Source: an uncultured Gammaproteobacteria bacterium (GTDB lineage: Bacteria; Pseudomonadota; Gammaproteobacteria; Eutrophobiales; Eutrophobiaceae). From it: DNA of 64,000 nt. Of this stretch, positions 1 to 9,080 are shown one piece after another. The position numbers and the translations under genes were made by a program. Each line of letters starts with the position of its first letter. Positions within the stretch are counted from its first letter, which is position 1. The notes beneath the pieces were generated by a model. That model ran no database searches and was not told the DNA's origin. It was given only the letters and a program-made list of their open reading frames with translations. Location of the stretch: assembly GCA_943788815.1 (NCBI GenBank), contig CALSRS010000001.1, positions 1 to 64,000 on the forward strand. The letters run 5' to 3'.

Positions 1-4
1 AAAA

Positions 5-80
5 TGGCTCCCCGGGACGGGCTCGAACCGCCGACCTAGTGATTAACAGTCACCCGCTCTACCGACTGAGCTACCGAGGA
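5..80 (-). tRNA. tRNA-Asn (GTT)
   Basis: On the minus strand this folds as a complete 76-nt tRNA. The acceptor TCCTCGG pairs with CCGGGGA (one G-U type pair), the D arm is normal, the anticodon loop CTGTTAA carries GTT, the T arm has GTTCGAG, and CCA is encoded. A plausible stable-RNA promoter lies just upstream. Confidence 0.97.
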
Positions 81-95
81 ACATGCTGGACGCGT

Positions 96-124
96 ATGGT
101 ACTGGCGCATCATATTAAGGTCAA
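96..124 (-). promoter_or_regulatory. putative sigma70-type promoter of tRNA-Asn
   Basis: Read on the minus strand there is a TTGACC -35 box, a 17-base spacer and a TACCAT -10 box, followed by a GC-rich discriminator (ACGCG). That layout is typical of stringently controlled stable RNA promoters. It ends about 16 bases before the mature tRNA. The boxes are seen in the sequence; their activity is inferred. Confidence 0.5.
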
Positions 125-220
125 CTCATAGAACAAAAAATCCCGCTAAATTATAGAAAATAGGGCATAATTTACTCTCTTTAGAAATAATGAGATCAAC
201 CTGGTTTCTATCATTACCGA

Positions 221-2230
221 ATGTCACGTGAGTTCAACTTAAATACTAGTTTCAAGCCAGCCGGTGACCAGCCAGATGCTATAGATAAACTGGTTAGTGG
301 ACTAAATCATGGATTATTACACCAAACCCTACTTGGAGTTACAGGTTCAGGTAAGACATTTACAGCTGCAAACGTAATCCAAGTGGTTCAACGACCCACA
401 TTAATCCTCGCGCCAAATAAAATACTTGCTGCTCAATTATATGGGGAGATGTCTGATTTTTTTCCAGATAACGCGGTTGAGTATTTTGTATCTTACTATG
501 ACTACTATCAACCTGAAGCCTATGTTGCGTCAACGGATACCTATATAGAGAAAGACTCATCCATAAATGAACATATAGAACAGATGCGTTTATCAGCAAC
601 AAAAGCATTATTGGAAAGGTCAGACACAATTATAGTAGCAACGGTTTCGGCAATTTATGGTCTAGGTGACCCGCAAACTTACCTTAAAATGGTATTGCAT
701 CTGGATAGAGGTGATATCGTCGATCAACGGCAAATATTACGTCGACTTGCAGAGTTGCAGTACTCCAGAAATGAGATTGAATTACACAGAGCTACTTACA
801 GGGTAAGAGGTGATGTTATCGATGTCTATCCTGCAGAATCTGATAGATATGCCATTCGCATCGAATTATTTGATGACCAGATTGAAAGCATTTCTTTATT
901 TGATCCTTTAACAGGAGAAATGAAAAGACAGATCCCCAGAGTAACGATATTCCCTAAAACACATTACGTAACAGATCGTCAGACTTTGCTAGACGCTATC
1001 GAATTGATTAAGGAGGAACTGGTATTACGGTTGGAGGAGTTAAGACATGAAAATAAACTGGTAGAGGCGCAAAGGCTGGAGCAACGAACAAGATTCGATC
1101 TTGAAATGATCATGGAGATCGGATATTGCAATGGTATAGAAAATTATTCCAGGTATTTGTCAGGCAGACAACCTGGAGAACCACCACCAACATTATTTGA
1201 TTATCTGCCTGATAATGCATTGTTATTTGTGGATGAAAGTCATGTAACAATTCCACAACTCGGCGCCATGTATAAAGGAGATCGCTCAAGAAAGGAGAAT
1301 CTGGTTAATTATGGGTTCAGATTGCCAAGTGCTCTTGATAACAGACCATTGCGATTTGAGGAGTTTGAAAAACTGGCACCACAAACAATATTTGTTTCCG
1401 CAACGCCCAGACCTTATGAAAAGGAAAAATCTAGTGAGATTGTTGACCAATTAGTCAGGCCAACGGGACTAATTGACCCTGAAGTGGAAATCAGACCAGT
1501 GATGTCTCAGGTTGATGACCTGGTGTCAGAGATCATATTGCGAACGGATGTTAATGAAAGAGTCCTGGTGACAACCTTGACGAAACGTATGTCTGAAGAT
1601 TTAACAGAATATCTTCTGGATCATAAAATTAATGCCAGATATCTGCATTCCGATATTGATACCGTAGAACGTGTCGAAATAATCCGAGATTTGCGCCTTG
1701 GAACATTTGATGTGCTTGTTGGTATTAACTTGCTTAGAGAAGGCCTGGATATGCCAGAAGTCTCACTGGTCGCAATTTTAGATGCAGATAAGGAAGGGTT
1801 TTTACGTTCAGAAACCACCTTGATTCAAACCATAGGCAGGGCAGCACGAAATTTAAATGGCAAGGCTATTCTTTATGCAGATACAATTACAGGCTCTATT
1901 AGAAGGGCGCTGGATGAAACTGATAGGAGAAGAAATAAACAATTAGAGTATAATGCTGAACATAATATTACGCCGATAGGAATCAGTAAATCGGTAAACG
2001 ATATCCTTGAAGGTGCCATGAGCCATGGCGCTAAAGGAAGGAAAGGCCGGAAAATTAGAGAAGATAAGAGTTTCTATTTAAGACTAGAGCCTGCTGCATT
2101 AGGGAAAAAAGTGAAAGAACTTGAAAAGCTTATGTATGAATGCGCAAGAAATCTTGAGTTTGAGAAAGCTGCCAGTTACAGAGATGAACTTAAAGAATTA
2201 CAGGATGCCGGATTGGAAATAACGAATTAA
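221..2230 (+). CDS. uvrB: UvrABC excinuclease subunit B
   Basis: UvrB is the damage-verification helicase of nucleotide excision repair, working in the cytoplasm with UvrA and then UvrC. At 669 residues it has normal family length. The Walker A motif GVTGSGKT is at residues 39-46, the tyrosine-rich beta-hairpin that clamps DNA ([10 protein letters not shown]) near 92-101, and the DESH box in the middle. The helicase C-terminal half carries the conserved REGLD and QTIGRAARN motifs, and the C-terminus ends in a UVR domain that binds UvrC. The start ATG has no good Shine-Dalgarno, but the N-terminus matches the family. No LexA box was recognised upstream. maeB follows after 14 bases, so the two may be cotranscribed. 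Confidence 0.97.
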   Translation: MSREFNLNTSFKPAGDQPDAIDKLVSGLNHGLLHQTLLGVTGSGKTFTAANVIQVVQRPTLILAPNKILAAQLYGEMSDFFPDNAVEYFVSYYDYYQPEAYVASTDTYIEKDSSINEHIEQMRLSATKALLERSDTIIVATVSAIYGLGDPQTYLKMVLHLDRGDIVDQRQILRRLAELQYSRNEIELHRATYRVRGDVIDVYPAESDRYAIRIELFDDQIESISLFDPLTGEMKRQIPRVTIFPKTHYVTDRQTLLDAIELIKEELVLRLEELRHENKLVEAQRLEQRTRFDLEMIMEIGYCNGIENYSRYLSGRQPGEPPPTLFDYLPDNALLFVDESHVTIPQLGAMYKGDRSRKENLVNYGFRLPSALDNRPLRFEEFEKLAPQTIFVSATPRPYEKEKSSEIVDQLVRPTGLIDPEVEIRPVMSQVDDLVSEIILRTDVNERVLVTTLTKRMSEDLTEYLLDHKINARYLHSDIDTVERVEIIRDLRLGTFDVLVGINLLREGLDMPEVSLVAILDADKEGFLRSETTLIQTIGRAARNLNGKAILYADTITGSIRRALDETDRRRNKQLEYNAEHNITPIGISKSVNDILEGAMSHGAKGRKGRKIREDKSFYLRLEPAALGKKVKELEKLMYECARNLEFEKAASYRDELKELQDAGLEITN

Positions 2231-2244
2231 TTTTGGAAATCTAA

Positions 2245-4548
2245 ATGACCAACGAAACTAAAAAGAATAAGCTCAGAGAGAGTGCGCTCGAATATCACAG
2301 GAACGATCCGCCAGGTAAAATAGGTGTTCATGCTACGAAACCGCTAGCGAACCAGCATGACCTGGCGTTGGCGTATTCACCTGGTGTCGCTGCCGCCTGC
2401 GAAGAAATTGTAAGGTCTGCTGATGAGGCGGCTTATATGACTAGCCGTGGAAACCTGGTGGCTGTGGTAACAAATGGTACTGCTGTATTGGGATTAGGCG
2501 CCATTGGTCCACTAGCTGCAAAACCGGTAATGGAAGGTAAAGCGGTCTTATTTAAAAAGTTCTCCGGAATTGATGTATTTGATATTGAAATTGATGAGCG
2601 AGATCCAGATAAGCTGGTAGACATTATTGCCAGTCTCGAACCTACTTTTGGTGGAATTAATCTTGAGGATATCAAAGCACCTGAATGTTTTGAAGTCGAA
2701 AAAAAGCTTAAAGAAAGGCTAAATATACCTGTTTTTCATGATGATCAGCACGGTACTGCAATAATTGTTGGGGCGGCTGTTTTAAATGGATTGCGAATTG
2801 TTAATAAAGATATTTCTAAAGTAAAACTCGCGGGTTCAGGTGCAGGCGCATCCGCTATTGCCTGTTTGGATCTGTTGGTTAATTTAGGCATGAAACGCGA
2901 GAATATATTTATTAGTGATTCAAAAGGCATAATCTACGAAGGCAGAGATGAAAAACTCGATCCGTCCAAGGCCAGATACGTACAAAAAACAGATGCACGT
3001 GTGCTGGATGATGTTATGCAGGATGCCGATATCTTTTTAGGGTTGTCGGGGCCAGGAGTTGTAAATCAAGAGATGGTGAAAAAAATGGCAGACAAGCCAA
3101 TTATTCTCGCCTTGGCAAATCCCGATCCTGAAATTCTTCCTGAAGATGTATTGGAAGTCAGGCCCGATGCCATCATGGCAACAGGACGTTCTGATTATCC
3201 AAACCAGGTAAATAATGTGTTATGTTTTCCTTATATATTCAGAGGGGCGCTGGATGTAGGAGCAACAACAATTAATGATGAGATGAAGATTGCCTGTGTC
3301 TACGCAATTGCTGATCTTGCCACAGTTGAACCGTCAGATATTGTTTCCAAGGCATATGGAGGCAGTAATTTACAATTTGGTCCTGAATACTTGATACCCA
3401 AACCATTTGATCCCAGGTTAATTGTCAGGATTGCACCCGCAGTAGCAAAAGCTGCCATGGATAGTGGAGTCTCCACCAGAACAATACCTGATCTGAAAGT
3501 CTACAGGCAGAAATTATTACAGTTTATTTTTCAAACCGGGACTTTAATGAATCCGGTGTTTGATCAGGCAAAAGAGGAACCCAAAAAAGTAGTTTTTGCA
3601 GAGGGGGAAGAGAGAAAGGTTCTGCAGGCAGTTCAGCAGGTCGTTGATGAAGGTATCGCTATTCCTATATTGGTTGGCCGCCCCAATGTAATTAACAAAA
3701 GAATTGCTGAATTGGGTTTGCGAATTCAGGAGGGTAAGGATTTTGAAATTGTCAGCCCGCTTTACGATAAGCGTTTTAACCAATATTCGAAAATGTATCA
3801 TGAAATCATGGGAAGAAACGGGGTGTCACCTGCAGAAGCTAAAAATATTGTCAGAACAAAAAACACGGTAATTGCTGCATTAATGGTGAGGCGAAATGAA
3901 GCAGACGCTATGTTATGTGGTTCAGAGGGGGCATATATTACTCACTTGAGATTTATCAGGCAGATTATAGAAAGGGAACCGGATGTGACTTCACTTGCAG
4001 CTGTTACCGCTGTGGTTTCACCCAAGGGCTTGTTTTTCCTCGCTGATACACACGTATCACATAACCCTAGCGCCGATGATATTGTAGAAAAGACATTGCT
4101 AGCAGCCAAAACAGTTCAACGTTTTGGTATTAAACCCCGGATTGCATTACTCTCGCATTCCAATTTTGGTTCAAGAAACAATGCCTCAGCAAGAAAAATG
4201 CGAAAAGCTGCCACGATACTTCGAGAGTTGGATAACAACCTTGTAATAGAAGGTGAAATGCACGCTGATGCGGCGATATCAGATGAAATAAGAAATATTG
4301 CTTATCCAAATTCTCGTCTCAAAGGAAAGGCAAACTTGTTTATAATGCCCAATATAGATGCTGCACATATCACCTATAGCATGCTGAAAATGATTGGAGG
4401 TGGTGTTACCGTCGGGCCGATTCTGGTGGGGAATTCTAAACCGGCTCATATTTTGACAAGCTCAACGACAGTACGAGGGATTATAAATATGACAGCCCTG
4501 TCTGTGGTTGAGGCACAGGACCAAATAGATCAAATGGCACTCTATTAG
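2245..4548 (+). CDS. maeB: NADP-dependent malic enzyme with C-terminal phosphotransacetylase-like domain
   Basis: This enzyme oxidatively decarboxylates malate to pyruvate with NADP, linking the TCA cycle to NADPH and pyruvate supply. The 767-residue length fits the large MaeB type. The malic N-terminal domain contains DDQHGTA at residues 166-172, and the Rossmann domain has GSGAGA at 197-202. From about residue 430 a phosphate acetyl/butyryl transferase-like domain follows (VVFAEGEE, then the [12 protein letters not shown] region). In MaeB proteins that domain is regulatory, binding acetyl-CoA, and is not known to be catalytic. The start ATG is 14 bases after uvrB. A weak hairpin and tRNA-Val lie downstream. 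Confidence 0.95.
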   Translation: MTNETKKNKLRESALEYHRNDPPGKIGVHATKPLANQHDLALAYSPGVAAACEEIVRSADEAAYMTSRGNLVAVVTNGTAVLGLGAIGPLAAKPVMEGKAVLFKKFSGIDVFDIEIDERDPDKLVDIIASLEPTFGGINLEDIKAPECFEVEKKLKERLNIPVFHDDQHGTAIIVGAAVLNGLRIVNKDISKVKLAGSGAGASAIACLDLLVNLGMKRENIFISDSKGIIYEGRDEKLDPSKARYVQKTDARVLDDVMQDADIFLGLSGPGVVNQEMVKKMADKPIILALANPDPEILPEDVLEVRPDAIMATGRSDYPNQVNNVLCFPYIFRGALDVGATTINDEMKIACVYAIADLATVEPSDIVSKAYGGSNLQFGPEYLIPKPFDPRLIVRIAPAVAKAAMDSGVSTRTIPDLKVYRQKLLQFIFQTGTLMNPVFDQAKEEPKKVVFAEGEERKVLQAVQQVVDEGIAIPILVGRPNVINKRIAELGLRIQEGKDFEIVSPLYDKRFNQYSKMYHEIMGRNGVSPAEAKNIVRTKNTVIAALMVRRNEADAMLCGSEGAYITHLRFIRQIIEREPDVTSLAAVTAVVSPKGLFFLADTHVSHNPSADDIVEKTLLAAKTVQRFGIKPRIALLSHSNFGSRNNASARKMRKAATILRELDNNLVIEGEMHADAAISDEIRNIAYPNSRLKGKANLFIMPNIDAAHITYSMLKMIGGGVTVGPILVGNSKPAHILTSSTTVRGIINMTALSVVEAQDQIDQMALY

Positions 4549-4571
4549 TGAGGAGTGCGACACAAGCGGTC

Positions 4572-4603
4572 AGGCAAGGATGTAATTTTTACCATCCATG
4601 CCT
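4572..4603 (+). terminator. weak terminator-like hairpin after maeB
   Basis: AGGCAAGGATG and CATCCATGCCT form an 11-base stem with one mismatch and a short T-rich loop, 23 bases after the maeB stop. No U-run follows, so intrinsic termination is doubtful. The hairpin separates maeB from the tRNA-Val promoter. Confidence 0.3.
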
Positions 4604-4632
4604 AATTACAGACACTTTGTAGTTATAAACAC

Positions 4633-4661
4633 TTGTTTAATGACGCCCAGCTTTGTATCCT
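4633..4661 (+). promoter_or_regulatory. putative promoter of tRNA-Val
   Basis: A TTGTTT box, a 17-base spacer and TATCCT lie about 20 bases before the tRNA, followed by a GC-containing discriminator. The match is moderate, and it is supported mainly by position. Confidence 0.4.
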
Positions 4662-4679
4662 TGTCGCCCTTAGGATTAC

Positions 4680-4756
4680 AGGCGCGTAGCTCAGCTGGTT
4701 AGAGCATCGCCATGACATGGCGAGGGTCGGGGATTCGAATTCCTCCGCGCCTACCA
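4680..4756 (+). tRNA. tRNA-Val (GAC)
   Basis: This is a 77-nt cloverleaf with perfect AGGCGCG/CGCGCCT acceptor pairing, an anticodon stem TCGCC/GGCGA, a loop ATGACAT giving anticodon GAC, a T loop TTCGAAT, and an encoded CCA. It resembles the anticodon arm of enterobacterial tRNA-Val(GAC). Confidence 0.96.
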
Positions 4757-4764
4757 ATCTAGAT

Positions 4765-4810
4765 AAAAGTACAAAGTAGCCATCATTTGGAAACTCTGTA
4801 CTTTTTTCTT
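4765..4810 (+). terminator. intrinsic terminator after tRNA-Val
   Basis: AAAAGTACA pairs with TGTACTTTT across a 23-base loop and is followed by a T-rich tract. It lies 8 bases after the tRNA and before thrS. The stem is AT-rich, so efficiency is uncertain. Confidence 0.5.
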
Positions 4811-4879
4811 TTTAATGTTCCACTTTTATTGACCAAGTGGCCTATTGTGGGGGCCACCACTGAATAAGTAGGTTTTACT

Positions 4880-6796
4880 ATGCCTCAAATTACATTGCCT
4901 GATGGTAATCATCAGAATTATGAAAATCCTGTGTCGGTATACGATGTTGCATCCGCTATTGGGCCTGGGCTAGCAAAAGCAGCCTTGGCTGGGGAAGTAA
5001 ATAACAAGCTGGTGGATACATCTTATGTCATAGAAGCTGATGCCAAGCTTCGAATTATTACTGACAAAGATCCAGAAGGCCTAGAAATAATCAGGCATTC
5101 GTGTGCCCATTTGATGGCCCAGGCGGTTAAACGCTTATATCCTGATGCCCAGGTGACTATAGGTCCTGTGATTGAGGATGGTTTCTTCTACGATTTTGCC
5201 TTTGAGCGGCCATTTACGCCAGAGGATCTTGAAAACATCGAATCAGAAATGGAGAAAATCACACAGGAAAATATCCAGGTGAGCAGAAAGCTAATGGAAA
5301 GAGATGATGCAGTCTCTTTTTTTAGGGATATTAACGAAGAATATAAGGCCGAAATCATTGAATCAATTCCGGAAAATGAACATTTATCACTCTATGAACA
5401 GGGTGGTTTTATTGACTTATGCCGTGGGCCTCACGTTCCAAGAACAGGAAGTATAAAGGCATTTAAACTGACCAAACTTGCAGGGGCATACTGGCGAGGC
5501 GATTCTCGTAATGAGATGTTACAACGTATTTATGGGACTGCCTGGCCTAATAAAAAATCACTCAAGCAATATTTGAACAGACTAAAGGAAGCAGAAAAAA
5601 GGGATCATAGAAAACTCGCCAGAAAACAGAATTTGCTGCATTTTCAGGAAGAGGCACCTGGTATGGTGTTCTGGCACGATAAGGGCTGGACACTTTATAG
5701 AATAGTTGAAAATTACATTCGTGAGCGACTCAACAATACAGGATATCGGGAAATACGTACTCCTCAGGTCATCGACCGTGTTTTATGGGAGAAGTCAGGA
5801 CATATGGCTAAATTCAGTGAAGATATGTTCATGACAAGCTCAGAAAATCGTGAATATGCAATCAAACCCATGAATTGTCCTGCTCATATACAAGTATTTA
5901 ATCAGGGCTTGAAAAGTTACCGAGAATTACCGCTTAGATTGTCAGAATTTGGTTGTTGTCATCGAAATGAACAGTCTGGTGCTTTACACGGATTAATGCG
6001 CGTAAGGGGATTTACACAGGATGATGCTCACATCTTCTGTCGTGAAGATCAGATACAAGCTGAGGTGCTTTCATTTATACAATTATTATATTCGGTATAT
6101 GCCGATTTTGGATTTGATGATGTTATAGTCAAATTATCAACTCGCCCGGAAAATCGGGTAGGGAGTGATGAAATCTGGGATAATGCCGAAGACGCATTGG
6201 AAAAAGCATTAAATGCCAGCGGGCTGGACTGGACTATACAAACTGGTGAGGGAGCATTTTACGGACCAAAAATTGATTTTTCCTTAAAGGATTGTATAGA
6301 CCGCGTATGGCAATGTGGCACGATTCAGGCAGATTTTTCTATGCCAGGGCGGCTAGGGGCTGTGTATGTAGATGAAAATAGCCACAAACAAGTTCCGGTC
6401 ATGTTACACAGAGCTATATTAGGTTCTCTGGAGCGATTTATAGGAATTCTAATCGAAAATTATGAAGGTGCTTTTCCTTTATGGATTTCACCAATACAGG
6501 TCGTAATCGTGTCAATTACTGACCATCAGGCCGATTATGTGAAAGAAATTGAAGAAACCCTGAAAAAACAAGGATTCAGAGTCGAATCGGACTTGAGAAA
6601 TGAAACGATCGGCCTTAAAATCCGCGAGCACGCAATGCAACGTGTGCCCTACCAGATAATTATTGGGGCAAAAGAAGTAGAAACAAAATCAGTGGCCGTG
6701 CGTACGCGAGAAGGCAAAGACCTGGGTTCTATGGAATTGTCCGGTTTAGTTAAATGCCTGGAAGATGAAATCGCGTGCCGCGGTCGTAATATTTAG
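4880..6796 (+). CDS. thrS: threonyl-tRNA synthetase
   Basis: This enzyme charges tRNA-Thr and edits mis-acylated Ser-tRNA(Thr). At 638 residues it is close to the usual length of about 640. In order it has an N-terminal TGS domain (residues 1-60), the editing domain with the HSCAH zinc/editing motif near residue 73, a class II catalytic core with zinc-site Cys in MNCPAH and the motif 2 segment [12 protein letters not shown], and a C-terminal anticodon-binding domain. It heads the classical thrS-infC-rpmI-rplT-pheS-pheT-ihfA cluster. The stop codon TAG (6794-6796) overlaps the Shine-Dalgarno of infC, so the two genes are probably translationally linked. Confidence 0.97.
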   Translation: MPQITLPDGNHQNYENPVSVYDVASAIGPGLAKAALAGEVNNKLVDTSYVIEADAKLRIITDKDPEGLEIIRHSCAHLMAQAVKRLYPDAQVTIGPVIEDGFFYDFAFERPFTPEDLENIESEMEKITQENIQVSRKLMERDDAVSFFRDINEEYKAEIIESIPENEHLSLYEQGGFIDLCRGPHVPRTGSIKAFKLTKLAGAYWRGDSRNEMLQRIYGTAWPNKKSLKQYLNRLKEAEKRDHRKLARKQNLLHFQEEAPGMVFWHDKGWTLYRIVENYIRERLNNTGYREIRTPQVIDRVLWEKSGHMAKFSEDMFMTSSENREYAIKPMNCPAHIQVFNQGLKSYRELPLRLSEFGCCHRNEQSGALHGLMRVRGFTQDDAHIFCREDQIQAEVLSFIQLLYSVYADFGFDDVIVKLSTRPENRVGSDEIWDNAEDALEKALNASGLDWTIQTGEGAFYGPKIDFSLKDCIDRVWQCGTIQADFSMPGRLGAVYVDENSHKQVPVMLHRAILGSLERFIGILIENYEGAFPLWISPIQVVIVSITDHQADYVKEIEETLKKQGFRVESDLRNETIGLKIREHAMQRVPYQIIIGAKEVETKSVAVRTREGKDLGSMELSGLVKCLEDEIACRGRNI

Positions 6797-6812
6797 GAGG
6801 GAGGGAAAACAT

Positions 6813-7328
6813 ATCGTAGTTGAAAAACAGAACCGTTTGAATGAGGAAATTATTGTAGATAATGTCCGATTAATTGGAAAAGATGGAGAACAAATAGGGA
6901 TCGTTGCAACCAATGAAGCATTAAGTTTAGCCGATGAGGCTGGTCTGGATTTGGTTGAAATAGTGCCGAACTCTGAACCACCAGTTTGTAGAATAATGGA
7001 TTTTGGTAAGTTTCAATTTGACCAGAACAAGAAAAAACATGCTGCAAAAAAGAAACAGAAACAAATACAGATAAAGGAAGTCAAATTCAGGCCAGGCACG
7101 GAAGAAGGTGACTATAAAGTCAAGTTAAGGAATATTGTTCGATTCTTGAGTAACGGTGATAAGGTAAAAGTGACGCTGCGATTTCGAGGTAGAGAAATGG
7201 CCCATCAGGAATTAGGATTGAAGATGCTTCAACGTATTGCTGGAGATATTGAAGAATACGGAATTGTGGAGCAGATACCTAAACTAGAAGGTCGGCAAAT
7301 GGTCATGGTTATTGCATCAAAAAGATAG
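6813..7328 (+). CDS. infC: translation initiation factor IF-3 (AUC start)
   Basis: IF-3 binds the 30S subunit, prevents subunit joining and enforces correct start-codon selection. The domain signatures NEEI, the linker rich in Lys, KEVKFRPGT and RGREMAHQ are present. The only in-frame ATG (6765) lies inside thrS and would add 16 unrelated residues. A purine-rich Shine-Dalgarno AGGAGGGAGGG (6795-6805) lies 7 bases before an ATC codon at 6813, giving a 171-residue product that starts [11 protein letters not shown] after the initiator, as in other IF-3s. Rare AUU/AUC/AUA starts are a hallmark of infC and underlie its autoregulation. The exact start is inferred from SD spacing and homology. rpmI follows 24 bases downstream. 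Confidence 0.93.
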   Translation: MVVEKQNRLNEEIIVDNVRLIGKDGEQIGIVATNEALSLADEAGLDLVEIVPNSEPPVCRIMDFGKFQFDQNKKKHAAKKKQKQIQIKEVKFRPGTEEGDYKVKLRNIVRFLSNGDKVKVTLRFRGREMAHQELGLKMLQRIAGDIEEYGIVEQIPKLEGRQMVMVIASKR

Positions 7329-7352
7329 ATTAAATCTGGAGTTAGTATTTTA

Positions 7353-7550
7353 ATGCCTAAGATTAAAACAAATAGAGGTGCTGCAAAGCGTTTTACTATG
7401 TCAGCATCAGGAAAAATAAGACATAAACAGTCTTTTCGTAGTCATATTCTGACAAAGAAAAGCACAAAACGTAAAAGACACTTGCGTCCCATGAATGAAG
7501 TGCATGATAGTGATTATAAAGCGGTTGTCCGCATGATCCCTTACATGTAA
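7353..7550 (+). CDS. rpmI: 50S ribosomal protein L35
   Basis: This small basic large-subunit ribosomal protein has 65 residues, the usual length. The N-terminus ([14 protein letters not shown]) and the central [11 protein letters not shown] segment are diagnostic of L35. It lies between infC and rplT, as in nearly all bacteria. In E. coli, L20 represses rpmI and rplT translation through structures in this mRNA; whether such a structure exists here was not determined. Confidence 0.97.
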   Translation: MPKIKTNRGAAKRFTMSASGKIRHKQSFRSHILTKKSTKRKRHLRPMNEVHDSDYKAVVRMIPYM

Positions 7551-7564
7551 AACGGAGAAATAGT

Positions 7565-7924
7565 ATGGCAAGAGTAAAAAGAGGCGTCGTTGCACACGCA
7601 AGACATAAAAAGATTTTATCTCAGGCAAAAGGATATCAGGGGCGGCGTAAAAATGTCTACCGAGTAGCTACCCAGGCAGTAACAAAAGCAGGGCAGTATG
7701 CATACAGGGACAGACGTCAACGCAAACGGCAGTTTCGTGCCCTGTGGATTGCACGTATAAATGCGGCAGCCAGAATGTACGGAATGTCTTATAGTCAAAT
7801 GATAAATGGTTTAACTAAAGCGCAGATAGATGTTGATAGAAAAATGCTTGCAGATCTTGCCGTACACGATAAACAAACTTTTGCCAGCTTAGTTAATGAA
7901 GCCAGGATAACACTGAGCGCGTAG
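7565..7924 (+). CDS. rplT: 50S ribosomal protein L20
   Basis: L20 is an early assembly protein of the 50S subunit and a translational autorepressor in enterobacteria. It has 119 residues, the normal length. The basic N-terminal extension ([15 protein letters not shown]), the [13 protein letters not shown] segment and the [19 protein letters not shown] helix are all present. The start ATG is 14 bases after rpmI and is preceded by the Shine-Dalgarno CGGAGAA. A gap of about 125 bases follows before pheS. Confidence 0.97.
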   Translation: MARVKRGVVAHARHKKILSQAKGYQGRRKNVYRVATQAVTKAGQYAYRDRRQRKRQFRALWIARINAAARMYGMSYSQMINGLTKAQIDVDRKMLADLAVHDKQTFASLVNEARITLSA

Positions 7925-8050
7925 CGCTGAGGTATTATTAGTTTCTGTCTTTTTCTTGGCAATTAATATCGATAATTAAACTATTAGCATTGCCATACAA
8001 AGTATCCTTTGTCTCTGACAGACATGTCTCATGTCTCTGCAATAAAAAAA

Positions 8051-9028
8051 ATGAGTGATATAAAGCAAATACTTGAGCAAGCATTAGAGGCTATCAATAA
8101 TGCTAATGACCTGCATATGGTTGAGCATGCTCGTGTTAACTATCTGGGCAAAAAAGGCATATTGACAGAAAAGCTAAAGCAGCTTGGTAAATTATCGATA
8201 GAAGATCGACCCAGGGCAGGCCAGGAGATTAATCAGGCAAAAACAAAATTACTAGATGCTATTGCCGGCAAGAAACAAAAAATTGAAAAGAAGCAGTTTT
8301 CTGAAAAAATCAGCTCTGAACAAATTGATATTTCATTGCCAGGGAAGGGGCAAACTCCAGGTAATATCCATCCCATAACCCAGACATTATTTGAAATCCA
8401 GGAAATATTTTCCACCAATGGGTTTGAGATTGCTGATGGACCTGAAATAGAAGATAACTATCATAATTTTGAAGCATTAAATATCCCGGAGGACCATCCT
8501 GCGCGGGCTATGCATGATACGTTTTATTTTGATGCGGATAGATTGTTGCGTACTCATACCTCTAATGTACAAATTAGATATATGAAAGAAAATGCCCCGC
8601 CTATTGCAATAATTGCGCCGGGTAAAGTTTTTCGCTGTGACTCAGATATGACACATACCCCCATGTTCCATCAAATTGAGGGTTTTTTAATTGATAAAAA
8701 TGTCACGTTTGCAGATCTCAAAGGTGTGTTAAACAGCTTTTTAAACAAATATTTTAATCGAGAATTGCAAGTGCGGTTCAGGCCATCTTATTTTCCATTT
8801 ACAGAGCCATCAGCAGAGGTGGATATTATGGGAGATGCAGGATGGATGGAAATCCTGGGATGCGGCATGGTGCATCCTAATGTACTAAAGAACGTCGGGA
8901 TAAATAGTGATGAGTATAGCGGGTTTGCGTTTGGTCTAGGTGTGGAGCGAATGGCAATGCTTAAATATGGTATAGATGATATTCGACTTTTCTTTGAAAA
9001 TGATATTCGTTTTCTGAAGCAATTCTAG
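8051..9028 (+). CDS. pheS: phenylalanyl-tRNA synthetase alpha subunit
   Basis: PheS is the catalytic subunit of the (alpha-beta)2 phenylalanyl-tRNA synthetase. The coiled-coil N-terminus, YLGKKG at residues 31-36, the class II motif 2 region (PGKVFRCDSDMTHTPMFHQ) and motif 3 (GFAFGLGVERMAML) are visible. The frame is open upstream, with a TTG at 8009 and another ATG at 8024. The ATG at 8051 places YLGKKG at the same distance from the start as in E. coli PheS and gives 325 residues, so I prefer it, although none of the three has a clear Shine-Dalgarno. pheT follows 52 bases later. Confidence 0.95.
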   Translation: MSDIKQILEQALEAINNANDLHMVEHARVNYLGKKGILTEKLKQLGKLSIEDRPRAGQEINQAKTKLLDAIAGKKQKIEKKQFSEKISSEQIDISLPGKGQTPGNIHPITQTLFEIQEIFSTNGFEIADGPEIEDNYHNFEALNIPEDHPARAMHDTFYFDADRLLRTHTSNVQIRYMKENAPPIAIIAPGKVFRCDSDMTHTPMFHQIEGFLIDKNVTFADLKGVLNSFLNKYFNRELQVRFRPSYFPFTEPSAEVDIMGDAGWMEILGCGMVHPNVLKNVGINSDEYSGFAFGLGVERMAMLKYGIDDIRLFFENDIRFLKQF

Positions 9029-9080
9029 GTTTTTAATTAGTACTAATATATAACGCAATATTGATTATTGGAAATGTTTG

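Noticed and set aside
7957-7995. TGGCAAT...ATTGCCA hairpin between rplT and pheS as terminator or attenuator
   Set aside because: There is no U-run or leader peptide with Phe codons, and the genes are normally cotranscribed; I could not support an attenuator.
8009-8050. Longer PheS start (TTG at 8009 or ATG at 8024)
   Set aside because: The ATG at 8051 places the YLGKKG motif at the same distance from the start as in E. coli PheS; the extra codons have no counterpart or ribosome site.
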